The notes beneath the pieces are model-generated. The model saw nothing but the letters and a program-made list of their open reading frames with translations. It was not told the DNA's origin and made no database searches. Shown here piece after piece: positions 7,961 through 16,262 of a stretch of DNA of 64,000 nucleotides. The translations under genes were made by a program, and so were the position numbers. Every line of letters starts with the position of its first letter. Positions within the stretch are counted from its first letter, which is position 1. The stretch spans positions 248,001 to 312,000 of the forward strand of contig NZ_JBJQIK030000001.1 in assembly GCF_045984285.3 (NCBI RefSeq), written 5' to 3'. The stretch comes from Rugamonas sp045984285 (GTDB lineage Bacteria > Pseudomonadota > Gammaproteobacteria > Burkholderiales > Burkholderiaceae_D).

Positions 7961-8149
7961 ATGGCAAAAACGAACTTCCAGTATGAAAAGCGCCAGCGCG
8001 AGCTGGAAAAGAAACGCAAGGCCGAAGAGAAGGCCAAACGCAAGCTGGAGGCCAGGCACCGGCCGGAAGGCGAGCAGCAGGCTGACGAGGCCGGTTTCGA
8101 CAACGCCGAGTCCGACCCGGCAATGAAATTGGGGACAGACCCGGATTAA
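7961..8149 (+). CDS. Small charged hypothetical protein
   Basis: The 62-aa protein starts MAKTNFQYEKRQRELEKKRK and is a highly charged, probably helical Lys/Glu-rich peptide up to about residue 45, then acidic. GAAAGGGGG upstream of the ATG supports translation. Short proteins of this type are common in Oxalobacteraceae; no function is known to me. Its last eight codons and stop (KLGTDPD, TAA) lie inside the left arm of a long perfect palindrome, so the repeat has supplied the C-terminus. Confidence 0.65.
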   Translation: MAKTNFQYEKRQRELEKKRKAEEKAKRKLEARHRPEGEQQADEAGFDNAESDPAMKLGTDPD

Positions 8150-8174
8150 TTTAATCCGGGTCTGTCCCCAATTT
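8126..8174. repeat. 49-base perfect palindrome (REP-like)
   Basis: Two 24-base arms (8126-8149 and 8151-8174) are perfect inverted copies around a single T. The left arm reads AAATTGGGGACAGACCCGG and then ATTAA. The palindrome could form a cruciform or a transcript hairpin ending the upstream gene. Its GGGGACAGACCC core is like short dispersed repeats in related genomes. It contains the stop of the 62-aa gene. Confidence 0.85.
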
Positions 8175-8250
8175 CCAGGAAATATTGCTGGGGAGCGCGA
8201 GGTTTGAGCGCGCGCAATCGTAGCGGCACGGGGTGCGGCAAAAATGCGGA

Positions 8251-10710
8251 ATGAGCCTCCTGAACCAATTGCCCGCCCAGCAAGCTTCGTCCGCGCATTC
8301 GGCGCTGGAGCTGATCGGCCGCATCGTCGCGGCCATGGAGGCCACGCCACTGGTTGCCGTCTGCAGTTTTGACCGCGACGGCATTGTGCGATTCTGCAAT
8401 GCCGCCTGTGCCGAGCTGTGCGGCCTGCCGCCGCAGGACGTGATCGGCAAGCCACTGCGCGAACTGCTGTCGCGCGGCGCCCGCCAGCACGAGCACGACG
8501 CCATGGTCGAGCAGGTGTGGCAGAGCGGCCACAACGGTCCTTCCGGCGACTGGCTGGTGCGCACCGCCAGCGGCCGCGAACTGTGGCTCTATTCGACCAA
8601 GATTCCCATTGTGCAGGACGGCCGCATCCACCAGATCTTCTGCATGGACGTGGACATTACCTCGCGCAAGCGGGAAGAAGGCGCGCTGCTGGCGGCCGGC
8701 ACCAATTTCCACCAGATGTTCCGCCGCTCGGGCGACGCCATCCTCTTGCTGCGCAACGGCCTGATCGAGGAGGCCAACCCGGCCGCGCTGCGCATGTTCA
8801 AGTGCCGCAGCAAGGCCGACGTCCAGGGCCGCAGCCTGAGCGACTTTTCGCCGCTGCAGCAGCCCGGCGGGGGCTTGTCCGCCGCCGCCTCGGCCCAGCT
8901 GGAGCAGCAGGCCCATGAACAGGGTAACTGCCGCTACGACTGGCGCTATCTCGATTGCGGCGGCAACCTGTTCTGGGGCGAAGTGCTGATGACGGCCATC
9001 ACCCTGAACCATGAACACCTGTTCTATGTGGTGGTGCGCGATATTTCGGCGCGCAAGAACGCCGAACGCACGCTCTACCTGGCCGCCCAGGTCTTCGAGA
9101 ACAGCCGCGACGCCATCCTGCTCAGCGACCGGCACCGCCACATCATCGCCATCAACCGTGCCTACACCGAGATCACCGGCTACCATAGCGACGAGATGAT
9201 AGGCCAGGCGCTGAGCGTCTACCGTTCGGGCGTGGAAGATGAATCCTTCTACCGCGAAATCTGGGCCCAGATCGATGCCACCGACCACTGGCAGGGAGAG
9301 ATCTGGGCCTGCCGCAAATCCGGCGAGCTGTTCCCCGCCTGGCTGGCGATGACGGCCATCCGCGACACGCACGACGAGATCAGCAACTACATGGGCATCC
9401 TGTCCGACATCACGGAGCGCAAGCGTTCGGAGGAACACACGCGCCACCTGGCCGAGCATGACTTCCTCACCGACCTGCCCAACCGCGTGCTGCTGCTGGA
9501 CCGCCTGAGCCTCGCGCTGACCGCCGCGCGCCGCAATAACAGCATGCTGGCCATCCTCTTCCTCGACCTGGACGGCTTCAAGCATACCAACGACACGCTG
9601 GGCCACCAGGTGGGCGACCTGCTGCTGAAGGAGGTGGCGGCGCGGCTGCTGAAATGCGTGCGCAAGGTGGACACCGTAAGCCGGCAGGGCGGCGACGAAT
9701 TCGTCATCATCCTGGCCGATATCGGCGGCATCGGCCACGCCGCGCATGTGGCGGAGACGGTGCGCAATGCCATCACCCAGCCCTACCAGCTGGGCGAACA
9801 CCAGCTGCATGTATCGACCTCGATCGGCGTGGCCATCTATCCCAGCGACGGCGACGATATCGACACACTGGTGAAGAACGCGGATATCGCCATGTACCAT
9901 GCCAAGGAAAGCGGCCGCAATAACTTCCAGTTCTTCAGCGCCGAGATGAACGAGCGCACCGTGGAGCGCACCAGCTTCGAGAACGGCCTGCGGCGCGCGC
10001 TGGACGAGCAGCAGTTCGAACTGGTGTTCCAGCCCGAACTCGATATCCGCAGCGGCGCGCTGGTGGGCGTGGAGGCGCTGATACGCTGGCGCCATCCGGA
10101 GCTGGGCCTGCTGCTGCCGGAGCGCTTCATCGGCGTGGCGGAGGAGGCGGGCCTGATGCTGCCGATCGGCAGCTGGGTGCTGCAGCATGCCTGCCGCCAG
10201 GCGCGCATCTGGCACGACGCGGGCCATCCGCTGGTGGTGGCCGTCAACCTGTCGCTCGCGCAGTTCATGCAGAAGGACCTGGCGCAGACCATCCGCCAGG
10301 CGCTGGCCGAAGCGGGCCTGCCGCCGCACTACCTCGAACTGGAACTGACGGAAGCCCTGATCATGAAGGGCGGCGCCGCCGTCACCGATATCCTGGCCAG
10401 CCTGCGCGAGCTCGGCATCCGCCTTTCCATCGACGATTTCGGCACCGGCTACTCGCGCCTCGGCCAGCTCAAGGACTACCCCATCGACAAGCTGAAAATC
10501 GCCCAGGCCTTCATGCGCAACGGCGGCGACGCCACGGCCATCCGCACCATCATCGCGATGGCGCGCAGCATGCACATGACGGTGATTGCGGAAGGGGTGG
10601 AAACCGCAGAACAGCTGGACTTCCTGCGCCGTAACGGCTGCGACCTGTACCAGGGCCGCTATGCGGACAGCGTGGTGCAGGCCAGCGGCCTGTCACGCCT
10701 GCTGCACTAA
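8251..10710 (+). CDS. PAS-GGDEF-EAL c-di-GMP signalling protein
   Basis: The protein has 819 aa, with no obvious membrane segment. PAS modules lie around residues 25-140, 150-270 and 275-400, the last followed by SDITERKRSEEH. The GGDEF domain (about 405-570) has an intact RQGGDEFVIIL. The EAL domain (about 580-815) keeps GVEALIRW, VAVNLS, LELTEA, IDDFGTGYS and IAEGVET, but KLKID is KLKIA and the usual C-terminal QGYYFSxP reads QGRYADSVV. It is probably a phosphodiesterase, possibly bifunctional, tuned by its PAS sensors. The ATG at 8251 is chosen; a GTG at 8233 is possible. Its stop overlaps the convergent EEP gene. Confidence 0.88.
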   Translation: MSLLNQLPAQQASSAHSALELIGRIVAAMEATPLVAVCSFDRDGIVRFCNAACAELCGLPPQDVIGKPLRELLSRGARQHEHDAMVEQVWQSGHNGPSGDWLVRTASGRELWLYSTKIPIVQDGRIHQIFCMDVDITSRKREEGALLAAGTNFHQMFRRSGDAILLLRNGLIEEANPAALRMFKCRSKADVQGRSLSDFSPLQQPGGGLSAAASAQLEQQAHEQGNCRYDWRYLDCGGNLFWGEVLMTAITLNHEHLFYVVVRDISARKNAERTLYLAAQVFENSRDAILLSDRHRHIIAINRAYTEITGYHSDEMIGQALSVYRSGVEDESFYREIWAQIDATDHWQGEIWACRKSGELFPAWLAMTAIRDTHDEISNYMGILSDITERKRSEEHTRHLAEHDFLTDLPNRVLLLDRLSLALTAARRNNSMLAILFLDLDGFKHTNDTLGHQVGDLLLKEVAARLLKCVRKVDTVSRQGGDEFVIILADIGGIGHAAHVAETVRNAITQPYQLGEHQLHVSTSIGVAIYPSDGDDIDTLVKNADIAMYHAKESGRNNFQFFSAEMNERTVERTSFENGLRRALDEQQFELVFQPELDIRSGALVGVEALIRWRHPELGLLLPERFIGVAEEAGLMLPIGSWVLQHACRQARIWHDAGHPLVVAVNLSLAQFMQKDLAQTIRQALAEAGLPPHYLELELTEALIMKGGAAVTDILASLRELGIRLSIDDFGTGYSRLGQLKDYPIDKLKIAQAFMRNGGDATAIRTIIAMARSMHMTVIAEGVETAEQLDFLRRNGCDLYQGRYADSVVQASGLSRLLH

Positions 10711-11669
10711 TTGAACAGGCGCAGCCTCACCAGCACCTGGCCGTGGTCGGAAGCTTCCGGCCGCTCCTGCCGCAGGTGGTCGTTGAAGTAGCTCACATCG
10801 ACTACCTCGCCGATCGCGCGCGGCGACTCGCGGTTGAATTCCTCGGACACCAGCACATGGTCGATGGTCGAATAATGCCCTTCGTGGATGCTGGTGTAGC
10901 CGATATGGCGCAGGTGGTCCTGCCGCAGCTGGATCTGGTTGGCGTCGAACAGGCGCCCGCGCCGCTCCTCGCCGCTGCTCTGCATATTGCCGTTGCCCAG
11001 CACGATGGTGGTGGTCACGGCATCGGCCGTATCGTTGAAATCGCCCAGCACGATGCAGGGGCGGCGCGACTCGCGCATCATCTTGCTCAGCAGCACGCGC
11101 AGCGCCACCGCTTCCGTGCCGCGCCACACCAGCGAGCGCAGGCTGGCCATGGCGTAGACCAGCGGGTCTTCGCCATTGTCGCCATGGCGGTAGTCCGGAC
11201 GGCGCGATTTGAGATGGACCACGATCACATCGACCACGCGCCCGCCCGGCATCACCACCTGCGCGTGCAGGGGCGCGCGCGCGAAGCGGTCGGAATCGGG
11301 GCTGCCGGAGTCGCAGGGTACGTCCTCCGGGAAGTTGGCATAGATCTCGGGCGCGGCCGCCAGCGGCAGGCGCGATACCAGGGCCACGTTGGGCGTCAGC
11401 CGTTCGGCCGAAGGATCGGGGTCGAAACCGGCGTGGGTCGCTTCGCGGTATTTGCGGGTGCGGGACAGCACATCGAGCAGGGCCGCCTGCGAAAAGATCT
11501 CCTGGAAGCCGATCACGTCCGCGTCCAGGCCGTCGATCTGCTGGGCGGTCCAATTCGCCTTGGCCTCGTACTCCTCCTCGCTCAGGGGCGTCAGGTTGTC
11601 GTACAATTTCGCGCCCGCAGGGGCGAGGTTGCAGACATTGAAGGTGGCAAAGCGAATTTCTTGCTGCAT
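10707..11669 (-). CDS. Endonuclease/exonuclease/phosphatase (EEP) family protein
   Basis: The protein has 320 aa. The EEP fold motifs are in order: FATFNVCNL at the start, GFQEIFS (catalytic Glu), IVVHLKS, LGDFNDTAD (DxN) and the closing SDHGQVLVRL (SDH). These metal-dependent hydrolases cut nucleic acids, phosphoinositides or sphingomyelin; the substrate is not evident. There is no signal peptide, so it is probably cytoplasmic. It is a single gene, convergent with the GGDEF-EAL gene and divergent from the YbaK-like gene. Confidence 0.82.
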   Translation of the reverse strand: MQQEIRFATFNVCNLAPAGAKLYDNLTPLSEEEYEAKANWTAQQIDGLDADVIGFQEIFSQAALLDVLSRTRKYREATHAGFDPDPSAERLTPNVALVSRLPLAAAPEIYANFPEDVPCDSGSPDSDRFARAPLHAQVVMPGGRVVDVIVVHLKSRRPDYRHGDNGEDPLVYAMASLRSLVWRGTEAVALRVLLSKMMRESRRPCIVLGDFNDTADAVTTTIVLGNGNMQSSGEERRGRLFDANQIQLRQDHLRHIGYTSIHEGHYSTIDHVLVSEEFNRESPRAIGEVVDVSYFNDHLRQERPEASDHGQVLVRLRLFN

Positions 11670-11708
11670 AATGAGAAACTCCTTTATATACGATTAGCGT
11701 ATCACGGC

Positions 11709-12200
11709 ATGGCGAAGAAAGAGCACATTTCAGAAACGCCCGCGACGGCGCTGCTGCGCAAGCACAAGGTTCCGTTCACCGAGCACCCATACGAGTACGA
11801 GGAACATGGCGGCACCACGGTGTCGGCTCGCGAGCTGGGCGTGGACGAACACCAGGTGGTGAAAACCCTGGTGATGCAGGACGAAGCAGCGAAACCGCTG
11901 ATCGTGCTGATGCACGGCGACTGCAAGGTCTCCACCAAGAACCTCGCGCGCAATATCGGCTGCAAGTCGGTTGAGCCCTGCAAGCCGGAGGTGGCGCAGC
12001 GCCACACCGGCTTCATGGTGGGCGGCACCTCGCCCTTCGGTACCAAAAAGGCCATGCCGGTGTATGTGGAGGAGAGCATCCTGTCGCTGGAAACAATTTA
12101 TATCAATGGCGGGCGGCGCGGTTTTCTCGTCGCGATCAAGCCACAGGTAGTGACGGAAGTGCTGAATGCCAAGGCCGTGAACTGCGCGCTGGCCGATTAA
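11709..12200 (+). CDS. YbaK/EbsC-type aminoacyl-tRNA deacylase
   Basis: The protein has 163 aa, the length of YbaK-family trans-editing factors. It contains VPFTEHPYEY, VVKTLVMQ with the conserved lysine, and GGTSPFGTKKAMPVYVE, the substrate-pocket signature of YbaK/ProX-like proteins. It hydrolyses mischarged tRNA, Cys-tRNA(Pro) in the case of YbaK. The ATG at 11709 follows the divergent EEP gene start by 39 bases, and plsY starts 25 bases downstream, possibly in the same transcript. Confidence 0.85.
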   Translation: MAKKEHISETPATALLRKHKVPFTEHPYEYEEHGGTTVSARELGVDEHQVVKTLVMQDEAAKPLIVLMHGDCKVSTKNLARNIGCKSVEPCKPEVAQRHTGFMVGGTSPFGTKKAMPVYVEESILSLETIYINGGRRGFLVAIKPQVVTEVLNAKAVNCALAD

Positions 12201-12225
12201 ACACACAAAAAGGAAAACAGGGGAT

Positions 12226-12846
12226 ATGACGACTATTCTGCTAACCATTGCCGCCTATCTGATCGGCTCCATCTCGTTTGCCGTGGTGGTGAGCAAGTTC
12301 TACGGCCTGGCCGACCCGCGCACCTATGGCTCCGGCAATCCGGGCGCCACCAACGTGCTGCGCAGCGGCAATAAGGGGGCGGCGATCTGGACGCTGGCGG
12401 GCGATGCCTTCAAGGGCTGGCTGGCCGTCTGGCTGGTCATGCATTTCCAGGAGCGCCTGGGCGTGGGCGACGAGGCCATTGCGCTGGTGGCGCTGGCCGT
12501 CTTCATCGGCCACCTGTGGCCGGTGTTCTTCCGCTTCGTGGGCGGCAAGGGCGTGGCCACGGCGCTGGGTGTGCTGCTGGCGCTGAACATCTGGCTCGGC
12601 CTTGCCACGCTGGCGACCTGGCTGATTGTGGCGTATGCCTTCCGCTATTCCTCGCTGGCGGCGCTGATCGCCTCCGTGTTCGCGCCGTTCTACTACGGCC
12701 TGCTGTTCGGCGTGGAGCCGCAGCTGTTCGCCGTGGTGGTCATGAGCGGCCTGCTGGTGTGGCGCCATGCCAAAAATATCGGCAACCTGATGGCGGGCAA
12801 GGAAAGCCGCATCGGCAGCAAGAGCGCCGGCGCGAAAAAGCACTGA
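12226..12846 (+). CDS. plsY: Glycerol-3-phosphate acyltransferase PlsY
   Basis: The protein has 206 aa and about five membrane segments. It has the three PlsY motifs: GSGNPGATN (35-43), GHLWPVFFRFVGGKGVAT and the C-terminal RHAKNIGNLMAGKE. PlsY transfers the acyl group of acyl-phosphate to glycerol-3-phosphate, the first step of phospholipid synthesis, in the inner membrane. AAAAGGAAAA lies before the ATG. It follows the YbaK-like gene closely. Confidence 0.93.
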   Translation: MTTILLTIAAYLIGSISFAVVVSKFYGLADPRTYGSGNPGATNVLRSGNKGAAIWTLAGDAFKGWLAVWLVMHFQERLGVGDEAIALVALAVFIGHLWPVFFRFVGGKGVATALGVLLALNIWLGLATLATWLIVAYAFRYSSLAALIASVFAPFYYGLLFGVEPQLFAVVVMSGLLVWRHAKNIGNLMAGKESRIGSKSAGAKKH

Positions 12847-12916
12847 GAGCGCTGAGCTTGCAATCGGCGCCGTCGGCACTATCTTCAGGAAATTGAGTTC
12901 ATCCGAAAGGTTCACC

Positions 12917-13564
12917 ATGCCAAGCGCCGTGCGTATCGATTTTGTCTCCGATGTCTCCTGCCCATGGTGCGCCATCGGCCTCAAGTCGCTGGAAACGGCG
13001 CTGGGCCGGCTGGAAGGGGAAGTGAAGGCGGAACTGCACTTCCAGCCCTTTGAGCTGAACCCCAACATGGGGCCGGAAGGGCAGGACATCACCGAGCATA
13101 TCGCCCAGAAATACGGCGCCTCGCCCGAGCAGCAGGAGCAGTCGCGCGCCATGATCCGCCAGCGCGGCGCCGATGTGGGCTTCGACTTCGCGATGGACAA
13201 GCGCAGCCGGATTTACAACACTTTCGACGCCCACCGTCTCCTGCATTGGGCAGAGGCGGAAGGCCGCCAGCGCGAGCTGAAACATGCGCTGCTGGCCGCC
13301 TATTTCACGCGCGGCGAGGACCCGAGCGCGCACGAGGTGCTGCTGCGCGCCGCCGAAACAGCCGGACTGGACCGCAATGCAGCGGCGGAAGTGCTGTCCA
13401 GCGGCCGTTTTGCGGCCGAAGTGCGGGAAGCGGAGCAGTTTTACCAGCGCAACGGAATTAATTCCGTCCCCGCCATCATCATTAACGAACGGCATCTGAT
13501 TTCCGGCGGCCAGCCGCCCGAGGTCTTTGAGAGCGCCCTGCGGCAGATAGTGGCTAACAAGTAA
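12917..13564 (+). CDS. DsbA-family FrnE-like oxidoreductase
   Basis: The protein has 215 aa. The thioredoxin-fold active site is C15-PW-C18 in DVSCPWCAIG; the helical insertion and the cis-proline segment NSVPAIIINE follow, then ISGGQPPEVFESAL. This matches the FrnE/2-hydroxychromene-isomerase-like branch of DsbA proteins. There is no signal peptide, so it is cytosolic. The ATG at 12917 with GAAAGG upstream is preferred to a TTG at 12893. Stand-alone gene; substrates unknown. Confidence 0.85.
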   Translation: MPSAVRIDFVSDVSCPWCAIGLKSLETALGRLEGEVKAELHFQPFELNPNMGPEGQDITEHIAQKYGASPEQQEQSRAMIRQRGADVGFDFAMDKRSRIYNTFDAHRLLHWAEAEGRQRELKHALLAAYFTRGEDPSAHEVLLRAAETAGLDRNAAAEVLSSGRFAAEVREAEQFYQRNGINSVPAIIINERHLISGGQPPEVFESALRQIVANK

Positions 13565-13643
13565 CACTATTATCCGGGTTACAACGTCTCCCGATTGCGC
13601 TAAACTTGGCCGCAAAGCCCAATCAGCGCTCCTGGGAGAGTAC

Positions 13644-14684
13644 ATGTCAGCAGCAGAGCAATTGTTTCCCTCGTTCCCGCAACCTGCGGATGAAGTGCAT
13701 CGCGTCGCGGCCCTGCAGCGTTTCGAAGCGCTGGACGAGGCCGTGGGCGAGGATTTCGATTTCCTGGCGCAGATGGCCGCCCGCCTGTGCGGCACCCCGT
13801 ATGCCTTCATGACCCTGGTGGACAGCGAGCGCACCTGGTTCAATGCGTCCAGCGGCCTGGAGCTCGGCTCCCAGCCTCGCGCGCAGTCCTACTGCTCGCT
13901 GGCCGTGCTGGGCGACGACGCCACCGAGATCGCCGACCTGGCCAATGACGCCCGCACCATGAATATGCCGCTGACGCTGCAGGAACCGCAGATGCGCATG
14001 TACAGCAGCATTCCGCTGCGCACCTCGGCCGGCTATGCGATTGGCACCCTGTGCGTGATGGATACCCGTCCCGGGGGGCTGAATGAAGAACAGCGCGGCT
14101 TCCTGCGCGGCCTGGCGCGCCAGGCCATGAGCCTGATCGAAGCGCGCGCCAACCAGAAGGCGCTGCGCCTGTCCATGCGGGAACTGGAGTTGCTCGCCAC
14201 CACGGACGAGCTGAGCGGCATGCACAACCGCCGCTCGCTGCAGCACCGCCTGAAGTTCGAGGTGGCCCGCGCGCGCCGCTTCCGCACCCCGCTGACGGCC
14301 CTGATGATCGACCTCGACCATTTCAAGCAGGTCAATGACGAGCACGGCCACCTGGTGGGCGACAAGGTGCTGGCCGAGGTTTGCAGGCTGGTCCGCGAAA
14401 ACGTGCGGGTGATCGATATTGCCGGCCGTTACGGCGGCGAAGAGCTGTGCGTGCTGCTGCCGAATACGCCGCTGGAAGGGGCGCACAAGCTGGCGGAAAA
14501 TTTACGCGCAAAAATCGCAGCCCAAGTACACTATGACGGCGCGCGCCGCATCACCATGACGGCCAGCATCGGCATCGGCGTCCACAACGATATGGACGTG
14601 AGCGACGCCGAAACGCTGCTGCGCGCCGCCGACGCCGCCCTGTACCGCGCGAAGGCGAAGGGGCGCGATTGCGTCGAAAGCTGA
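13644..14684 (+). CDS. GAF-GGDEF diguanylate cyclase
   Basis: The protein has 346 aa. A GAF domain (about 25-170; SYCSLAVLG, YAIGTLCVMD) resembles those of bacteriophytochrome-like sensors. The GGDEF domain (180-345) has GGEEL at 264-268, an active-type variant, and an inhibitory site RVID at 255-258 with the canonical five-residue spacing. It should make c-di-GMP from two GTP with product inhibition. GGGAG precedes the ATG. No membrane segments; cytosolic. Stand-alone gene. Confidence 0.9.
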   Translation: MSAAEQLFPSFPQPADEVHRVAALQRFEALDEAVGEDFDFLAQMAARLCGTPYAFMTLVDSERTWFNASSGLELGSQPRAQSYCSLAVLGDDATEIADLANDARTMNMPLTLQEPQMRMYSSIPLRTSAGYAIGTLCVMDTRPGGLNEEQRGFLRGLARQAMSLIEARANQKALRLSMRELELLATTDELSGMHNRRSLQHRLKFEVARARRFRTPLTALMIDLDHFKQVNDEHGHLVGDKVLAEVCRLVRENVRVIDIAGRYGGEELCVLLPNTPLEGAHKLAENLRAKIAAQVHYDGARRITMTASIGIGVHNDMDVSDAETLLRAADAALYRAKAKGRDCVES

Positions 14685-14703
14685 TTGATCGGAGATACCA
14701 GTA

Positions 14704-14994
14704 ATGCCCAAAGCAATGTGGAACGGCGTCGTGATCGCGGAAGCGGCCGAGGACGAAGTGGAAATCGTCGAGCACAACGTCTACTTCCCGCCTGAGCGCG
14801 TCAAGCAGGAATACCTGAAAACCAGCAGCCACACCACCATGTGCCCGTGGAAAGGCGTGGCCAGCTATTACGACGTGGAGATCGACGGCAAGCTGAACAA
14901 GAACGCCGCCTGGTACTACCCCACGCCCAGTGAGGCCGCCAAGGCCCTCAAGAACCGCATCGCCTTCTGGCACGGCGTGGAAGTCAGCCATTGA
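14704..14994 (+). CDS. DUF427 domain protein
   Basis: The 96-aa protein consists of a single DUF427 domain: MWNGVVIAEAAEDEVEIVEH, VYFPPERV, TTMCPWKGVASYYDVEIDG and AWYYPTPSEAA. The WKGxAxYYxv motif is characteristic. The family's role is unknown; the fold is a small beta barrel. CGGAGAT lies before the ATG. It starts 19 bases after the cyclase gene and ends 26 bases before the membrane hydrolase gene, so co-transcription is possible. Confidence 0.85.
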   Translation: MPKAMWNGVVIAEAAEDEVEIVEHNVYFPPERVKQEYLKTSSHTTMCPWKGVASYYDVEIDGKLNKNAAWYYPTPSEAAKALKNRIAFWHGVEVSH

Positions 14995-15020
14995 ACGCTG
15001 CCTGCCCGGGCGGCTGATCG

Positions 15021-16256
15021 ATGGATAACCTGACCCATTCTTTCGTCGGGCTGGGCGTCGGCGAGCTGGTGCAGCGCAGCCTGCCGCCGGAGGCGGATCC
15101 CGCGCAGCAGCGCACGCGCCACCGGCTGCTGCTGATGGCCTGCGCGGCGGCCAGCAATTTCCCCGACCTCGACCTGTTCCTCACGCGGCTGCTGCCCAAC
15201 CCGCTGGGCTACCTGCTGCACCATCGCGGCCATACGCACACCATCCTGTACGCGCTGCCGCAGGCCTTGCTGCTGCTGGCGTTCCTGTGGCTGCTGTGGC
15301 CGAACGCGCGGGCGCTGCTGCGCAGCAGCCGGCCGGCGCGCCTCGGCCTTGGCATCGCCATCGTGGCCGGCTTCGCGCTGCACCTGTCGATGGACTTCCT
15401 GAATTCCTATGGCATCCATCCCTTCTACCCGCTGAATAATGGCTGGTTCTATGGCGACATGGTCTTCATCGTGGAACCGGTGTTCTGGGTGGCCTTCGGC
15501 GTGCCGCTGGCGCTGGCCATTCCGTGGAAGTTCCTGCGCTGGCCGGCGCTCGCCTTGCTGGCGCTGGTGCTCTGCTACTTTGCGGGCAAGGGCTACCTCT
15601 CGCCAGCCTCCCTGGCGGCTCTGTTCATGCTCGGTGGCGCCATTGCGGCGCTGCGCCTGATGCATATGCACAGCCGCCGTGCGCTGGCCCTCGCGCTCGT
15701 GATTAGTTTCGGCTTCGTGGGCCTGCAGGCTGCCGCTTCGCACGCAGGCCGGCAGCGCATCGAACAGAGCCTGCAGGCCATGGACCCACAATCGCGCGTG
15801 CTGGACGTGGCGATGACGGCATTTCCGGCGCAGCCCCTGTGCTGGTCCTTCGTCTCGGTGGAGAGCAATGAGGCGGCAGGCAGCTACCGCCTGCGGCGCG
15901 GGCTGTTGAGCCTTGCGCCGTCATGGATGCATGTGCGCGAATGCCCGGCAGCCCTGCGCGATCCCGCGCAGTTCGCCGATGCCGAAGGGCGGCTGCAGCT
16001 GTATTCGGAGTGGCAGGGCAGCCTGCCCATGCTGCGCGAGCTGGCCCAGCGCGACTGCCACGTGAATGCCTGGCTGCGCTTCGCGCGCATGCCGGCCGTG
16101 GACGGGAATACGGCCAGCGATATGCGCTTTGCCGCTACCCCGCGCGGCAACTTCACCACGCTCGATGTGGCGGGCGATGGCGAGCGCTCCTGCCCTGGCA
16201 GCGTGCCGCCCTGGGGCTATCCGCGCGCCGACCTGCTGTCGCCGGCGCTAAGATGA
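15021..16256 (+). CDS. Membrane-bound metal-dependent hydrolase (YdjM/DUF457 type)
   Basis: The protein has 411 aa. The N-terminal motif MDNLTHSFVGLGVGEL, then SNFPDLDLF and HHRGHTHTILYALP carry the His/Asp ligands typical of the YdjM/YbcI metal-dependent hydrolase family. About seven membrane segments follow. The C-terminal 150 residues are soluble and likely periplasmic. Members are linked loosely to stress responses; no substrate is established. It is followed after six bases by the channel gene. Confidence 0.78.
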   Translation: MDNLTHSFVGLGVGELVQRSLPPEADPAQQRTRHRLLLMACAAASNFPDLDLFLTRLLPNPLGYLLHHRGHTHTILYALPQALLLLAFLWLLWPNARALLRSSRPARLGLGIAIVAGFALHLSMDFLNSYGIHPFYPLNNGWFYGDMVFIVEPVFWVAFGVPLALAIPWKFLRWPALALLALVLCYFAGKGYLSPASLAALFMLGGAIAALRLMHMHSRRALALALVISFGFVGLQAAASHAGRQRIEQSLQAMDPQSRVLDVAMTAFPAQPLCWSFVSVESNEAAGSYRLRRGLLSLAPSWMHVRECPAALRDPAQFADAEGRLQLYSEWQGSLPMLRELAQRDCHVNAWLRFARMPAVDGNTASDMRFAATPRGNFTTLDVAGDGERSCPGSVPPWGYPRADLLSPALR

Positions 16257-16262
16257 GCGGCA

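Noticed and set aside
8146..10575. 809-codon open frame antisense to the GGDEF-EAL gene
   Set aside because: It is His/Ala/Gln-rich low-complexity translation caused by high GC3 of the real gene, with no recognisable domain or start signal.
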